Part shown: in pieces, positions 1 through 8,021 of the stretch | Numbering within the stretch: position 1 is the first letter of the stretch | How the letters are laid out: the number at the start of each line of letters is the position of its first letter | DNA from: an uncultured Sphingomonas sp. | Lineage (GTDB): Bacteria > Pseudomonadota > Alphaproteobacteria > Sphingomonadales > Sphingomonadaceae | NCBI RefSeq assembly: GCF_946477935.1 | Contig: NZ_CAMLAC010000003.1 | Location: 1 to 50,235 of the forward strand | Direction: 5' to 3' | Length of the DNA stretch: 50,235 nt | Notes under the pieces: model-generated | What the model was told of the DNA's origin: nothing | Seen by the model: the letters and a program-made list of their open reading frames with translations, nothing else | The model's database searches: none | Position numbers and translations under genes: made by a program

Positions 1-27
1 CTCCCACCGCTGACGCGGCGGGCCCCT

Positions 28-50
28 CCCTCTCCCCGTGGGGGAGAGGG
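28..50. terminator. Perfect hairpin downstream of engB
   Basis: CCCTCTCCCC at 28-37 pairs perfectly with GGGGAGAGGG at 41-50 around a 3-base loop, just past the engB stop codon. No T-run follows on the minus strand, so it is a terminator-like or RNA-protecting stem rather than a classical intrinsic terminator. Short C/G-rich dyads of this kind are common intergenic repeats in sphingomonads (general knowledge). Confidence 0.4.
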
Positions 51-55
51 CAGGA

Positions 56-712
56 TTAGCCGATCGCTTCCAGAACGGCGGCGCGGAGTTCGGGAATGCC
101 CATGCCGCCCTCGCTGGAGGTGGCGAGGATGTCCGGGTGGGCGGCGGGGCGCTTGCGGGCCTCCGCCTCGGTCGCTTCGCGGACGGTGGCGAGGTCGGTC
201 GCCTTTACCTTGTCCGCCTTGGTCAGCACGATGCGGTAGCTGACCGCGGCCTTGTCGAGCATCTCCAGGATCTCGCGGTCGACATCCTTGATGCCGTGGC
301 GGGCGTCGATCAGTACCAGCGCGCGCTTCAGCGCCTGACGCCCGCGCAGGAAGTCGTTCACCAGGAAACGCCACTGCTTGAGCATGTCCTTGGGTGCCTT
401 GGCGAAGCCGTAGCCGGGCATGTCGACGAGGCGGAAGACCGGCGGCTGGCCGATGTCGAAGAAGTTCAGCTCCTGCGTGCGGCCGGGCGTGTTCGAGGTG
501 CGGGCCAGGCCGTTGCGGTTGGTGAGCGCGTTCAGCAGCGACGACTTGCCGACGTTCGACCGGCCGGCGAACGCGACCTCCGGCACCACCGGGTCCGGCA
601 GATGCTGGAGCGCGGGTGCCGATTTCAGGAAGGAGACGGGGCCGGCGAACAGCTTGCGCGCCGCCTCCACCGTCTCTTCGTCGAAGCTGCCCTGGGGGGC
701 GAACTCGGTCAC
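56..712 (-). CDS. engB: Ribosome biogenesis GTP-binding protein EngB/YihA/YsxC
   Basis: A 218-residue P-loop GTPase of the TrmE-Era-EngA-EngB group, needed for assembly of the large ribosomal subunit in the cytoplasm. The G motifs are visible in order: GRSNVGKS (G1, near residue 50), a conserved threonine in the NTPGRTQ stretch (G2), DMPGYG (G3) and TKAD (G4). Length is normal for the family. Its start overlaps the end of yidC by 4 bp, so it is the last gene of the rpmH-rnpA-yidD-yidC-engB run, an order widespread in alphaproteobacteria. It is chromosomal housekeeping and is intact. Confidence 0.95.
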   Translation of the reverse strand: MTEFAPQGSFDEETVEAARKLFAGPVSFLKSAPALQHLPDPVVPEVAFAGRSNVGKSSLLNALTNRNGLARTSNTPGRTQELNFFDIGQPPVFRLVDMPGYGFAKAPKDMLKQWRFLVNDFLRGRQALKRALVLIDARHGIKDVDREILEMLDKAAVSYRIVLTKADKVKATDLATVREATEAEARKRPAAHPDILATSSEGGMGIPELRAAVLEAIG

Positions 713-2412
713 TTGGCCGCGGCCTGGTTGAGCCCCGGATGGCGGGCGTAGAGCAGGCGCTGTTGCAGGATCGAGATGCAGTTGGTGGTGATCCAGTAGA
801 CCTGCAGACCGACCGCGAACGGTGCCATCACGAACATCAGCACCCAGGGCATGATCGCGAACACCTGCTTCTGCGTGTCGTCCATCGGCGCCGGGTTGAG
901 GCGGAACTGGAAGAACATCGAAATGCCGAGCAGGATGGGCACGACCCCGATCGCGATGAAGTGCGGGGGCGTGAAGGGGATCAGGCCGAACAGGTTGACC
1001 GGGGTCAGCGGATCGGGCGCGGACAGATCCTTGATCCAGGCGACGAAGGGCTGGTGACGCATTTCTATGGTCAGCATCAGCACCTTGTAGAGCGCGTAGA
1101 AGATCGGGATCTGGATCAGGGTCGGCAGGCAGCCCGCGAGCGGGTTGACCTTTTCCTGCTTGTAGAGCGCCATCACCTCCTGCTGGAGACGGACCTTGTC
1201 GTCCTTGTAGCGTTCCTGCAGCGCCTTCATCTTGGGCTGCACCGCGCGCATCGAGGCCATAGAGGCGAACTGGCGCTGCGCGATCGGGAACATCAGCAGG
1301 CGGATGGTGACGGTCAGCAGGATGATCGCGACACCGAAGTTGCCGACCATGCGGAACAGCCAGTCGAGATAATAGAAGATCGGCTTTTCCAGGACGCGCA
1401 GCCAGCCCCAGTCGATCGCGTAATCGAGCTTCGTCACGCCTTGCTTGTCGGTATAGCGGTCGAGCAGGCGGACTTCCTTGGCACCGGCGAAGAAGCGCGA
1501 GGTCTGCGTCACCGCCTGACCGGGTGCGACGTTGCGCGGCGTGACGGCGTAGTCGGCCTGGTAGGTCTTGCCCGCTCCGGCGCGGAACTGGCCCTCGAAC
1601 TGCGCGGCCTGATCGGGGATCAGCGCGGTCAGCCAGTATTTGTCGGTAAAGCCTAGCCAGCCGCCGCGCGTGGAGAAACGCTGCGGGCTTTCGTCCACAT
1701 CCGAGAAGTCGGGCTTGTAGTGCGCGGCGCCGTTGTTGACCGACATCGGGCCGGTATGGATCGTCCAGCTATCGGGGTCCTTCGACACGCCCGAACGGTT
1801 GACGAGGCCATAGGCGGCGACGGGCACGGCGGCGTTGCCGGCGTTCGCCACGGTCTGGCGGACGGTGAACATGTACCCGTCATCGACCGCGATCTGGATC
1901 TGGAAACGCTGGCCGGTGGCGTTGGCGGCGGTCAGCGTGACCGGCTGGCCCGGGCGCAGCGTGGTGGCGGATGGCGTCCACACCGCATCGGCGGCGGGCG
2001 GGTTCAACCCTTCGCTCCGCCAGCCGAAGCCGGCGAAATAGGCGTCGGGTGCCCCGGCGGGCGACAACAGGCGGATCGGCGCGGAGTCCTTGGCGACCGT
2101 TTCCTTGTAGTCGATCAGCACGAGGTCATCGATGCGGGGGCCGCGCAGGTTTATCGATCCGCGCATCTGCGGCGTCTCGATTGCGATGCGCGGCGTTTCA
2201 CGCAGCACGATCTGGCGATCGCGGATCGCGGCCGGCGCATCCGCCGTCGGGTCGGCACCCGGCTGGGGCAGGGGCTTGGACTTGCCATCCTCGATTCTGG
2301 TGACCGGGGGGTTGGCGGTGGGGAAGAACTTGCCCTGGATCAGCGGCCAGCCGAACAGGATCAGCGCCGCGATCACCGCGAACAGGACGAAATTCTTGCG
2401 ATCATCATTCAC
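709..2412 (-). CDS. yidC: Membrane protein insertase YidC
   Basis: A 567-residue YidC of the Gram-negative type. An N-terminal membrane anchor (about residues 7-25, before [11 protein letters not shown]) is followed by the large periplasmic beta-sandwich domain and, from about residue 350, the conserved five-helix core with the positively charged groove and the cytoplasmic helical hairpin (the [18 protein letters not shown] region). YidC inserts inner-membrane proteins alone or with SecYEG. It lies in the rpmH-rnpA-yidD-yidC-engB order, with its start 18 bp beyond the yidD stop and its stop overlapping engB. Length is normal and no damage is seen. Confidence 0.96.
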   Translation of the reverse strand: MNDDRKNFVLFAVIAALILFGWPLIQGKFFPTANPPVTRIEDGKSKPLPQPGADPTADAPAAIRDRQIVLRETPRIAIETPQMRGSINLRGPRIDDLVLIDYKETVAKDSAPIRLLSPAGAPDAYFAGFGWRSEGLNPPAADAVWTPSATTLRPGQPVTLTAANATGQRFQIQIAVDDGYMFTVRQTVANAGNAAVPVAAYGLVNRSGVSKDPDSWTIHTGPMSVNNGAAHYKPDFSDVDESPQRFSTRGGWLGFTDKYWLTALIPDQAAQFEGQFRAGAGKTYQADYAVTPRNVAPGQAVTQTSRFFAGAKEVRLLDRYTDKQGVTKLDYAIDWGWLRVLEKPIFYYLDWLFRMVGNFGVAIILLTVTIRLLMFPIAQRQFASMASMRAVQPKMKALQERYKDDKVRLQQEVMALYKQEKVNPLAGCLPTLIQIPIFYALYKVLMLTIEMRHQPFVAWIKDLSAPDPLTPVNLFGLIPFTPPHFIAIGVVPILLGISMFFQFRLNPAPMDDTQKQVFAIMPWVLMFVMAPFAVGLQVYWITTNCISILQQRLLYARHPGLNQAAAK

Positions 2413-2430
2413 GATAGATGCCCCATATCA

Positions 2431-2655
2431 TCAGGGTACCGGATCGGGCCCGCACCCGCCCCAGGGATGGCAGCGCGCGATGCGCCTGAGCGCAAGCCAG
2501 CTCCCCCTGGCCGCGCCATAGCGGGAGAGCGCCTCGATTGCATAGGCCGAACAGCTTGGCTGGAAACGGCAAGTGGGCGGCAGCACGACCGACGGGCCGA
2601 GCTGCCACCCGCGGGCGACGAGGATGAGAAGGCGGGCTATCACGCGTTCCGGCAC
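2431..2655 (-). CDS. yidD: Membrane protein insertion efficiency factor YidD
   Basis: A 74-residue protein with the hallmark PTCRFQPSCSAYAIEAL stretch and the GGCGPDPVP ending of the YidD (haemolysin domain, UPF0161) family. YidD is a small amphipathic, membrane-associated protein that helps YidC-dependent insertion. The start lies inside the end of rnpA (16-bp overlap), which suggests translational coupling. A shorter reading frame on the same strand at 2405-2608 is a shadow. Confidence 0.93.
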   Translation of the reverse strand: MPERVIARLLILVARGWQLGPSVVLPPTCRFQPSCSAYAIEALSRYGAARGSWLALRRIARCHPWGGCGPDPVP

Positions 2656-3110
2656 GCCCGCCCGAGCGCCTTGACCAGCTCCGCGGTCAGCGCCTGATAG
2701 TCACGCTCGATCCCGCCGCTGCGACCGATCAGCACATGATCCGCGCCAGGCATGCCGTGCGCGGGCAACAGGTCGCGCGCAAGCGCACGCAGCCGGCGTT
2801 TCATCCGGTTGCGCACGACGGCGTTGCCGATCTTCTTGGTGACGGTGAAGCCGACGCGCATGCCGGCCTCGCCATCGTCGCGCGGGCGCACCTGGAGCAC
2901 GAAGCCCGGCATCGCCACGCGCCGCCCGCCATTGGCCGCGAGGAAATCGCGGCGGCGGGTAAGCGTGATTACGCCGACAGCTTCTTGCGGCCGCGTGCAC
3001 GACGCGCGCGGATCACGGCACGACCGCCCGGAGTCGCCATGCGCGAGCGGAAGCCGTGACGGCGTGCACGCACCAGGTTGCTCGGCTGAAAGGTCCGCTT
3101 CATGGTTCAT
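2640..3110 (-). CDS. rnpA: Ribonuclease P protein component, overlapping rpmH
   Basis: The C-terminal ~108 residues are a typical RNase P protein, which helps the RNase P RNA cleave pre-tRNA 5' leaders: [12 protein letters not shown] at the start and the RNR signature [15 protein letters not shown]. The start is odd. In this frame there is no ATG, GTG, TTG or CTG between the conserved TRRRDF segment and an ATG at 3108-3110, which lies just upstream of the rpmH start. Either rnpA begins there and wholly overlaps rpmH (156 residues, as described in Thermus), or it uses a non-standard codon such as the ATC two codons before TRRRDF (about position 2963). The coordinates given assume the ATG. Function is certain; the start is not. 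Confidence 0.85.
   Translation of the reverse strand: MNHEADLSAEQPGACTPSRLPLAHGDSGRSCRDPRASCTRPQEAVGVITLTRRRDFLAANGGRRVAMPGFVLQVRPRDDGEAGMRVGFTVTKKIGNAVVRNRMKRRLRALARDLLPAHGMPGADHVLIGRSGGIERDYQALTAELVKALGRACRNA
2969..3103 (-). CDS. rpmH: 50S ribosomal protein L34
   Basis: A 44-residue protein starting [18 protein letters not shown] and ending in GRKKLSA, the invariant pattern of bacterial L34, a very basic small protein of the 50S subunit. An AAGGA ribosome binding site lies 8 bases upstream of the ATG at 3103. It heads the rpmH-rnpA-yidD-yidC-engB run. The whole gene lies inside the open frame of rnpA, in another frame. Confidence 0.96.
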   Translation of the reverse strand: MKRTFQPSNLVRARRHGFRSRMATPGGRAVIRARRARGRKKLSA

Positions 3111-3167
3111 TCCTTGAGTACGTCTGAATAGAAAAGGGCCGCCACGGGGACGGCCTTGCTGGGGGTG

Positions 3168-3196
3168 CGCATAGGCAAAGCGGGGCCCCAAGTCAA
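3168..3196 (-). promoter_or_regulatory. Sigma70-type promoter for rpmH operon
   Basis: Reading the minus strand, TTGACT (3191-3196) and TATGCG (3168-3173) are separated by exactly 17 bases. It lies about 65 bases upstream of the rpmH start, in the gap between the divergent rpmH and comM genes. A GC-rich stem (GGCCG/CGGCC, near 3137-3155) lies in the leader. Seen in sequence; activity is inferred. Confidence 0.6.
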
Positions 3197-3278
3197 CGCG
3201 CCGCATCCCGCGCGTTGCATGCACGATGCCATCTGTTTCGCTGGTGAAAAACCGCTACAGACGGGGCGGGGGGAATGC

Positions 3279-4787
3279 ATGGCAACGATCGTGTCCACGG
3301 TGGCCTATCTGGGGTTGGAGGCGCGCGCCGTCGAGGTGCAGGTGCAGTTGATACCGGGCCTGCCCGCGTTCAATCTGGTCGGGCTGGCCGACAAGGCGGT
3401 GGGGGAGAGCCGCGAGCGGGTGCGCGGCGCGATCGCGGCAATGGGGCTGGCGCTGCCGCCCAAGCGGATCGCGGTGAACCTGTCGCCCGCCGATCTGCCC
3501 AAGGAGGGATCGCATTTCGATCTGCCGATCGCGCTGGCGCTGCTGGGCGCGATGGGGGTGGTCGATGCGGAAACGCTGGCCGAGCATGTCGTGGTCGGCG
3601 AGCTAGGGCTGGACGGGCGGATCGCGCCGTCGCCGGGCGTGCTGCTCGCCGCGCTGCATGCGTCCGCCGAGGAGAAGGTGCTGATCTGTCCGGCGGCGCA
3701 GGGGCCGGAGGCGGCATGGGCGGGATCGGTGGCGGTGGTGGCAGCACCGGATCTCCTGTCGTTGATAAACCACCTCAAAGGGCATCAACTGTTGTCGGCA
3801 CCGGCGCCCGGTGCGGTGGACGATACCGCGTCGGGGCCGGATCTGGCCCAGGTGAAGGGGCAGGAGACGGCCAAGCGGGCGCTGGAGATCGCGGCGGCGG
3901 GCGGGCATAACCTGCTGATGTGCGGACCGCCGGGTTCGGGCAAGTCGCTGATGGCGGCGTGCCTGCCGGGCATCCTGCCGCCGCTGGATGCCGCCGAGGC
4001 GCTGGAGGTGTCGATGGTGCAGTCGGTGGCGGGCACGCTGACGGGCGGGCGGCTGACGCGGGTGCGGCCGTTTCGCCATCCACACCACTCCGCATCGATG
4101 GCGGCGCTGACCGGCGGCGGGCTGAAGGTGAAGCCGGGCGAGGTGAGCTTGGCGCATCTGGGCGTGCTGTTCCTGGACGAGCTGCCGGAGTTTCAGCGCG
4201 CGGTGCTCGATTCGCTGCGCCAGCCGCTGGAGACGGGCAGCGTCAGCGTGGCGCGGGCCAATGCGCATGTTACCTTTCCGGCGCGCGTGCAGTTGATTGC
4301 GGCGATGAACCCGTGCCGCTGTGGCCATTTGGGTGACGCCGCGCTCGCCTGCGCCCGCGCGCCACGCTGCGCCGCGGACTATCAGGCCAAGGTTTCTGGC
4401 CCCCTGCTGGACCGGATCGACATCCATATCGACGTGCAGCCGGTGAGCGCGGTCGACCTGATGCTGCCACCCCCGACCGAGGGCTCCGCGGAAGTCGCCG
4501 CGCGCGTGGCGGCGGCACGCAGCGTACAGGCGGCGCGCTATGCCGGGCAGGGGGTGCGCACCAACGCCGAGGCGGACGGCGCGTTGCTTGATCGGGTGGC
4601 GACGCCGGACGCAGCCGGGCGGGCGCTGCTCGCCCAGGCGGCGGAGGCGATGCGGCTGACCGCGCGGGGCTTTACCCGCATTCTGCGGACCAGCCGGACG
4701 ATCGCCGATCTGGCGGGGGCGGAGCAGGTATCTCGCATCCACGTCGCCGAGGCGCTTAGTTATCGTCGGCGGCCGCCGGTGAGTTGA
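3279..4787 (+). CDS. comM: YifB/ComM family Mg-chelatase-like AAA ATPase
   Basis: A 502-residue protein of the ComM/YifB family. The N-terminal half (MATIVSTVAYLGLEA, NLVGLADKAVGESRERVR) is the Lon-protease-like fold of the family. The central AAA+ module has the Walker A motif GPPGSGKS at about residue 215 and a Walker B/LDELPEF segment. A cysteine pair in NPCRCGHLGD and the C-terminal Mg-chelatase helical domain follow. ComM is a hexameric helicase that promotes branch migration of incoming single-stranded DNA in natural transformation. The ATG at 3279, preceded by a G-rich ribosome binding site, is preferred over upstream in-frame codons because family similarity begins there. It diverges from rpmH. 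Confidence 0.9.
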   Translation: MATIVSTVAYLGLEARAVEVQVQLIPGLPAFNLVGLADKAVGESRERVRGAIAAMGLALPPKRIAVNLSPADLPKEGSHFDLPIALALLGAMGVVDAETLAEHVVVGELGLDGRIAPSPGVLLAALHASAEEKVLICPAAQGPEAAWAGSVAVVAAPDLLSLINHLKGHQLLSAPAPGAVDDTASGPDLAQVKGQETAKRALEIAAAGGHNLLMCGPPGSGKSLMAACLPGILPPLDAAEALEVSMVQSVAGTLTGGRLTRVRPFRHPHHSASMAALTGGGLKVKPGEVSLAHLGVLFLDELPEFQRAVLDSLRQPLETGSVSVARANAHVTFPARVQLIAAMNPCRCGHLGDAALACARAPRCAADYQAKVSGPLLDRIDIHIDVQPVSAVDLMLPPPTEGSAEVAARVAAARSVQAARYAGQGVRTNAEADGALLDRVATPDAAGRALLAQAAEAMRLTARGFTRILRTSRTIADLAGAEQVSRIHVAEALSYRRRPPVS

Positions 4788-4882
4788 TGGTGGATGTCGA
4801 TCGATTATAAGCTCGTAAATGCCATAGTACAGCAAAGGTCGAGGATTTGGAAACATGCGCTCGTAAAGGCTGTTTGACCTTC

Positions 4883-5341
4883 CTATGAGACAAACAGGTT
4901 CCTAATTTCGCCTTCACGCCGCCATCCACTGGTTGACTTGACGTAGCGGACCTCGAAGCTCGCGCCACATAATCCGGTACAAAAGTAACCCATTTCAACG
5001 ATTGCTGTTTTTCGGTCCCTGCTGATCTTTGGTGGCTTGATGAAGTACACAAAGGCCTCTCTGATTGGCCTGCCGGGTATAGGGGCGGGAAGGTTCGCCC
5101 GTGACCGAGCGTCGTCGTCTGCCAACGGATAGCCGACAGGAAGATCGGCCACCAGTGTGGGGCACGCTTCCAGCAGGTCGCGGTGATAGCGGCTGACACC
5201 GGCATAATAGGTGTCAAAGCTGGGATTGTTATTGATCTTCGGTAGATCGCGCAGAGCGATACGGCCCACTTCGCAAATGGTGGCGGTGTCGGCTTTGGCC
5301 GACACGGAAGCAACAAGTGCAGCGGCGACAAAGATGATCAT
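4883..5341 (-). CDS. Small secreted hypothetical protein
   Basis: A 152-residue protein with a clear Sec signal peptide: a hydrophobic stretch (IIFVAAALVASVS) ending in a plausible A-K-A cleavage site near residue 18. The mature part has four or five cysteines, including a C-x(3)-C in YFCTGLCGASF, which may form disulfides in the periplasm. I do not recognise the family. It lies between comM (convergent) and the tRNA-Leu gene, so it is probably native chromosome rather than island. Confidence 0.7.
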   Translation of the reverse strand: MIIFVAAALVASVSAKADTATICEVGRIALRDLPKINNNPSFDTYYAGVSRYHRDLLEACPTLVADLPVGYPLADDDARSRANLPAPIPGRPIREAFVYFIKPPKISRDRKTAIVEMGYFCTGLCGASFEVRYVKSTSGWRREGEIRNLFVS

Positions 5342-5473
5342 GTCGTTACTTTGCTCGGAAGATGATGCTCGCCTTGTACACGAATATAGAACAACGCGTT
5401 CGATGGATTTTGGCGGAAAGATGTTGGTCGATGGCGGGACAGCCGCACGTTCACGCCAGCCGTACGTGCGTTG

Positions 5474-7300
5474 CTAAAGCGTGATCGACCGTCGATCGAC
5501 CTGCGCGGCTTGATCTGGAATGAGGGTGAAGGGCCGAGGGTGATCCCCTCCGGAAGACCGGCACTTCTCCAAAATCCCCGCTTGCGAAGCTGCGTCCGCT
5601 CGTCTAGCGACGCGGCTTCGCTGCCCCTGTGGCGAAATTGGTAGACGCATTCGACTCAAAATCGAACGCCGCAAGGCATGCTGGTTCGAGTCCGGCCAGG
5701 GGCACCACTTCCGGTCAAAACCGGGCACCATGGATATGGCGGCATCGCCGCCCCGCACGACGGCACTTTCCAACGCCGCTTTGCTGCCCTGGATGTGGAT
5801 GGTTTGGTTGTCCACGCGGACGGTGTCGATCAGCAGCCGGACATAGGCTTTGCGCAGCGCCGGGTTTCCGTCCCTCAGCTGCTCGCTGATCAGCTTGCCG
5901 AACTTGGCGATCGTTTCCTCGCTGATGCACCGTGGTCCTCGTTCGAGCTGAAGCGTCAGGCTGTGCGCGCTGGCGTCCAGTTGTGCGAGGTTCTGGCGGT
6001 GCTGGGTGAGCCGCTCGGCGAATTGCGGGTCCTTGGGCGACATCAGACCCTCCTCGAGCAGTTCCAGCAATCTCCGAATGCGCTTTTCCGCTTCGATCTT
6101 CTCCCGCCTGACACGATCAAGATCCTGGTGCCGCCGCGCAACCGCCGTATCGGATTTCTCGAGTACGGCCTGCAACAATTCGAGGAGCCGATCGCGGTGG
6201 AGGATACGATCCGTCAGGACTGACAGGACGATGCTGTCGAGCTCGTCCTGGCGGATCGCACGCGTCTCACAGCGCCCGGCACCGCCGGTCAGCTTCGCGT
6301 TGCAGGCATAGTAGATATACTGTCCGGACTTGCCGGTGCGGATCGTCATGCCGGCTCCGCAATCGGGTGCGTTGCACCTCAGGATACCGGTCAGCAGCGT
6401 GGGGCCGTTGGTGATGCGCGGCGGCGTCACTTTTGGAGCTGCCCTCGCACGACGAGCCGCGACCTCCGCTATGATCTTAGGCGAGATGATTTCTGGACAT
6501 GGCACGATGATGCTCTCGTCGATCGAGGGCTTTCGACCTTTGCTATCAGCCGTTCGATCGAGATAATGGCCGCCGTAATGTTGGCGGGTCAGGATGCCAT
6601 CGACGCTGCTGTGAAAGAATTCACGGCCACGGATCCGGTATCCCAAGGCGTTCAGATGCTGAGCGATGGCGCGTGTGCCCATCGGCGTGCCGTGGAGGCC
6701 GCTTCGCGCCAGATCATAGATCAGCCGAACGACGGCGGCTTCTTCCTCCAGGATGAAGAGTTTGCGCCGTTCCTTGCGTCCCTCGACAACCACGGTGCGA
6801 GCCTGGTAGCCGAACGGCACCGGCCCACCGTTGAAATAACCCGACTGCGCATTTCCGCGTCTATCGCGCCGCGTGAAGATTGATGCGTCGAGGGCGTACT
6901 TCTCATTGATGGCGCCGAACATGCCGCGCATGAGCCGGCCGTTGGCGTCGTCGCCAAATTCTTCGGTCAACGAGATCAGGCGAACGCAGGCCTGCTCGAG
7001 CCTGTACTCGCTGTTGACCTGTGTCCGCAGCCGCCTGGCAAAGCGTGACAAGGCGTGGACATAGATGATGTCCACCGGTCGCTCGGGCGCGGTCGCTTTG
7101 GCCATCATTGTGTCGAATTGAGGGCGACGGAGCTTGCGGCCGGAGACGTTCAGTTCCTCGAATATCTCCACCAATTCGACGCCATCGCGTTTCGCCCTGT
7201 CTTTGATTGCGGCAATCTGGGCTGCGATACTGGCATTGTTGCCGTCCTCGTCATCGTTGCTGACGCGGACATACCCATAGGCGCGCAGCGGCTCGCTCAT
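5474..7300 (-). CDS. Large serine recombinase (island integrase), chimeric C-terminus
   Basis: A 608-residue large serine recombinase. The N-terminal resolvase domain carries the nucleophile in the YVRVS motif (Ser14) and the SRFARRL helix. A 'recombinase' domain follows (about 170-290), then a zinc-ribbon segment (CNAPDCG ... CNAKLTGGAGRC, about 310-350) and a coiled coil rich in charged residues (about 390-460). Such enzymes integrate and excise mobile elements at short sites. From about residue 533 the frame runs antisense through tRNA-Leu into the chromosomal flank (the WCPWPDSNQHALRR stretch is antisense tRNA), so roughly the last 75 residues were supplied by the host site upon integration. 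It follows a small gene with a 4-bp overlap. Confidence 0.9.
   Translation of the reverse strand: MSEPLRAYGYVRVSNDDEDGNNASIAAQIAAIKDRAKRDGVELVEIFEELNVSGRKLRRPQFDTMMAKATAPERPVDIIYVHALSRFARRLRTQVNSEYRLEQACVRLISLTEEFGDDANGRLMRGMFGAINEKYALDASIFTRRDRRGNAQSGYFNGGPVPFGYQARTVVVEGRKERRKLFILEEEAAVVRLIYDLARSGLHGTPMGTRAIAQHLNALGYRIRGREFFHSSVDGILTRQHYGGHYLDRTADSKGRKPSIDESIIVPCPEIISPKIIAEVAARRARAAPKVTPPRITNGPTLLTGILRCNAPDCGAGMTIRTGKSGQYIYYACNAKLTGGAGRCETRAIRQDELDSIVLSVLTDRILHRDRLLELLQAVLEKSDTAVARRHQDLDRVRREKIEAEKRIRRLLELLEEGLMSPKDPQFAERLTQHRQNLAQLDASAHSLTLQLERGPRCISEETIAKFGKLISEQLRDGNPALRKAYVRLLIDTVRVDNQTIHIQGSKAALESAVVRGGDAAISMVPGFDRKWCPWPDSNQHALRRSILSRMRLPISPQGQRSRVARRADAASQAGILEKCRSSGGDHPRPFTLIPDQAAQVDRRSITL
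5584..5621 (+). other. Long stem-loop directly before tRNA-Leu
   Basis: Positions 5584-5596 pair with 5609-5621 (13 positions, one G-T), closing one base before the tRNA 5' end. It could be a pre-tRNA leader stem or a terminator of upstream transcription. It lies on the chromosomal side of the island junction. Confidence 0.4.
5623..5707 (+). tRNA. tRNA-Leu (anticodon CAA)
   Basis: A complete class II tRNA of 85 bases. The acceptor stem is GCCCCTG (5623-5629) with CAGGGGC (5697-5703), then discriminator A and an encoded CCA (5705-5707). The anticodon stem TTCGA/TCGAA encloses the loop CTCAAAA, giving anticodon CAA for UUG codons. A long variable arm and a GGTTCGAGTCC T-arm are present. The gene remains intact although the 41-kb island enters at its 3' end; the last bases (from 5700) belong to the putative attachment core. 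Confidence 0.95.
5700..5711 (+). other. Left attachment site core (attL)
   Basis: The 12-bp GGGCACCACTTC at 5700-5711 covers the last bases of tRNA-Leu including CCA and recurs exactly, in the same orientation, at 46681-46692. The match breaks on both sides. The recombinase frame crosses this core (codons for K-W-C-P) at both copies, which supports it as the crossover region. The boundary itself is inference. Confidence 0.7.
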
Positions 7301-7524
7301 CTATTTTCATCCTGAAATTGATGCTCATGCCGCCCGGCAGCATTCATATCTTCTTCCCTGAACAGCTCGATCAGAGCCTCGCCAAGCATGCTGGCGATGA
7401 GATCGACCTCACCGGGCAGAAGCCCGATCATAGGCGGTAGTTCGACGATGACCTCACGCGAACACGCGGCTCCAGCCTGTCGATCAATCGCGACTTTCGC
7501 AGGAGGAGTTGGCGCCGGCGGCAT
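7297..7524 (-). CDS. Small protein coupled to the serine recombinase
   Basis: A 75-residue acidic protein (EVIVELPPMIGLLPGEVDLIASMLGEALIELF) whose stop overlaps the recombinase start by 4 bp, implying translational coupling. The central part could form one or two amphipathic helices. No family is recognised. Its position directly before a large serine recombinase suggests a regulatory or accessory role such as a recombination directionality factor; that is inference only. Confidence 0.55.
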   Translation of the reverse strand: MPPAPTPPAKVAIDRQAGAACSREVIVELPPMIGLLPGEVDLIASMLGEALIELFREEDMNAAGRHEHQFQDENR

Positions 7525-8021
7525 GGTGACCGAGCGGTGCCATCCTTCTCAGATGTTTGCGGTCCACCTACCCCGAAAATTGTTCGTGCGAAGGGATTGG
7601 CCGCTTGAGCGAGCCGCACTTGTCACCCGGGAATAGCTTATGCTGGGACAAAGCCGACGTTCGCAAGCCGCGCGGGGAATGGCAGGTCCCCATCCAACAC
7701 CTGCCATTCCTGAAGCACTGACGATTGTTTCCGGAATGCGCAGGGCGGGCCGATTGCGGAATGGCGGCTTGCAGAGCCTAGGTGGCCAAAGCTGACATGG
7801 CCGGATTGCGATGCCGGACGGTTTCGCCTTTACGCGCAAAAAGGCGATGCCGATTGCGGCCAGCCATTCTTTCTGAGTCTGCTGTACATGTCGTCACGAG
7901 CGATAGCCGGGGCCTTCAGGCCGGGTGCGCAGTGAAAGATCATGAGCGGCCCGTCATGTGGCCCGCGGCCCAAGGCGTCTTGCGAGCTTCCGGCGGCAGA
8001 ACCTCCCCGTAATGCGTCCTG
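7525..8021. other. Non-coding stretch inside the island
   Basis: About 500 bases between the 75-residue gene and the MazG-CHAT gene. Open frames here (for example 7549-7839 minus) lack coherent protein character. The promoter for the recombinase operon should lie at its left side, but I see no convincing -35/-10 pair. Confidence 0.4.

Noticed and set aside
3603..4856. A long antisense frame across comM
   Set aside because: It is a shadow of the high-GC comM gene; arginine-rich and without a coherent pattern.
7549..7839. A 96-residue minus-strand gene
   Set aside because: Composition is basic/proline-rich with no protein-like pattern or ribosome binding site; probably chance.
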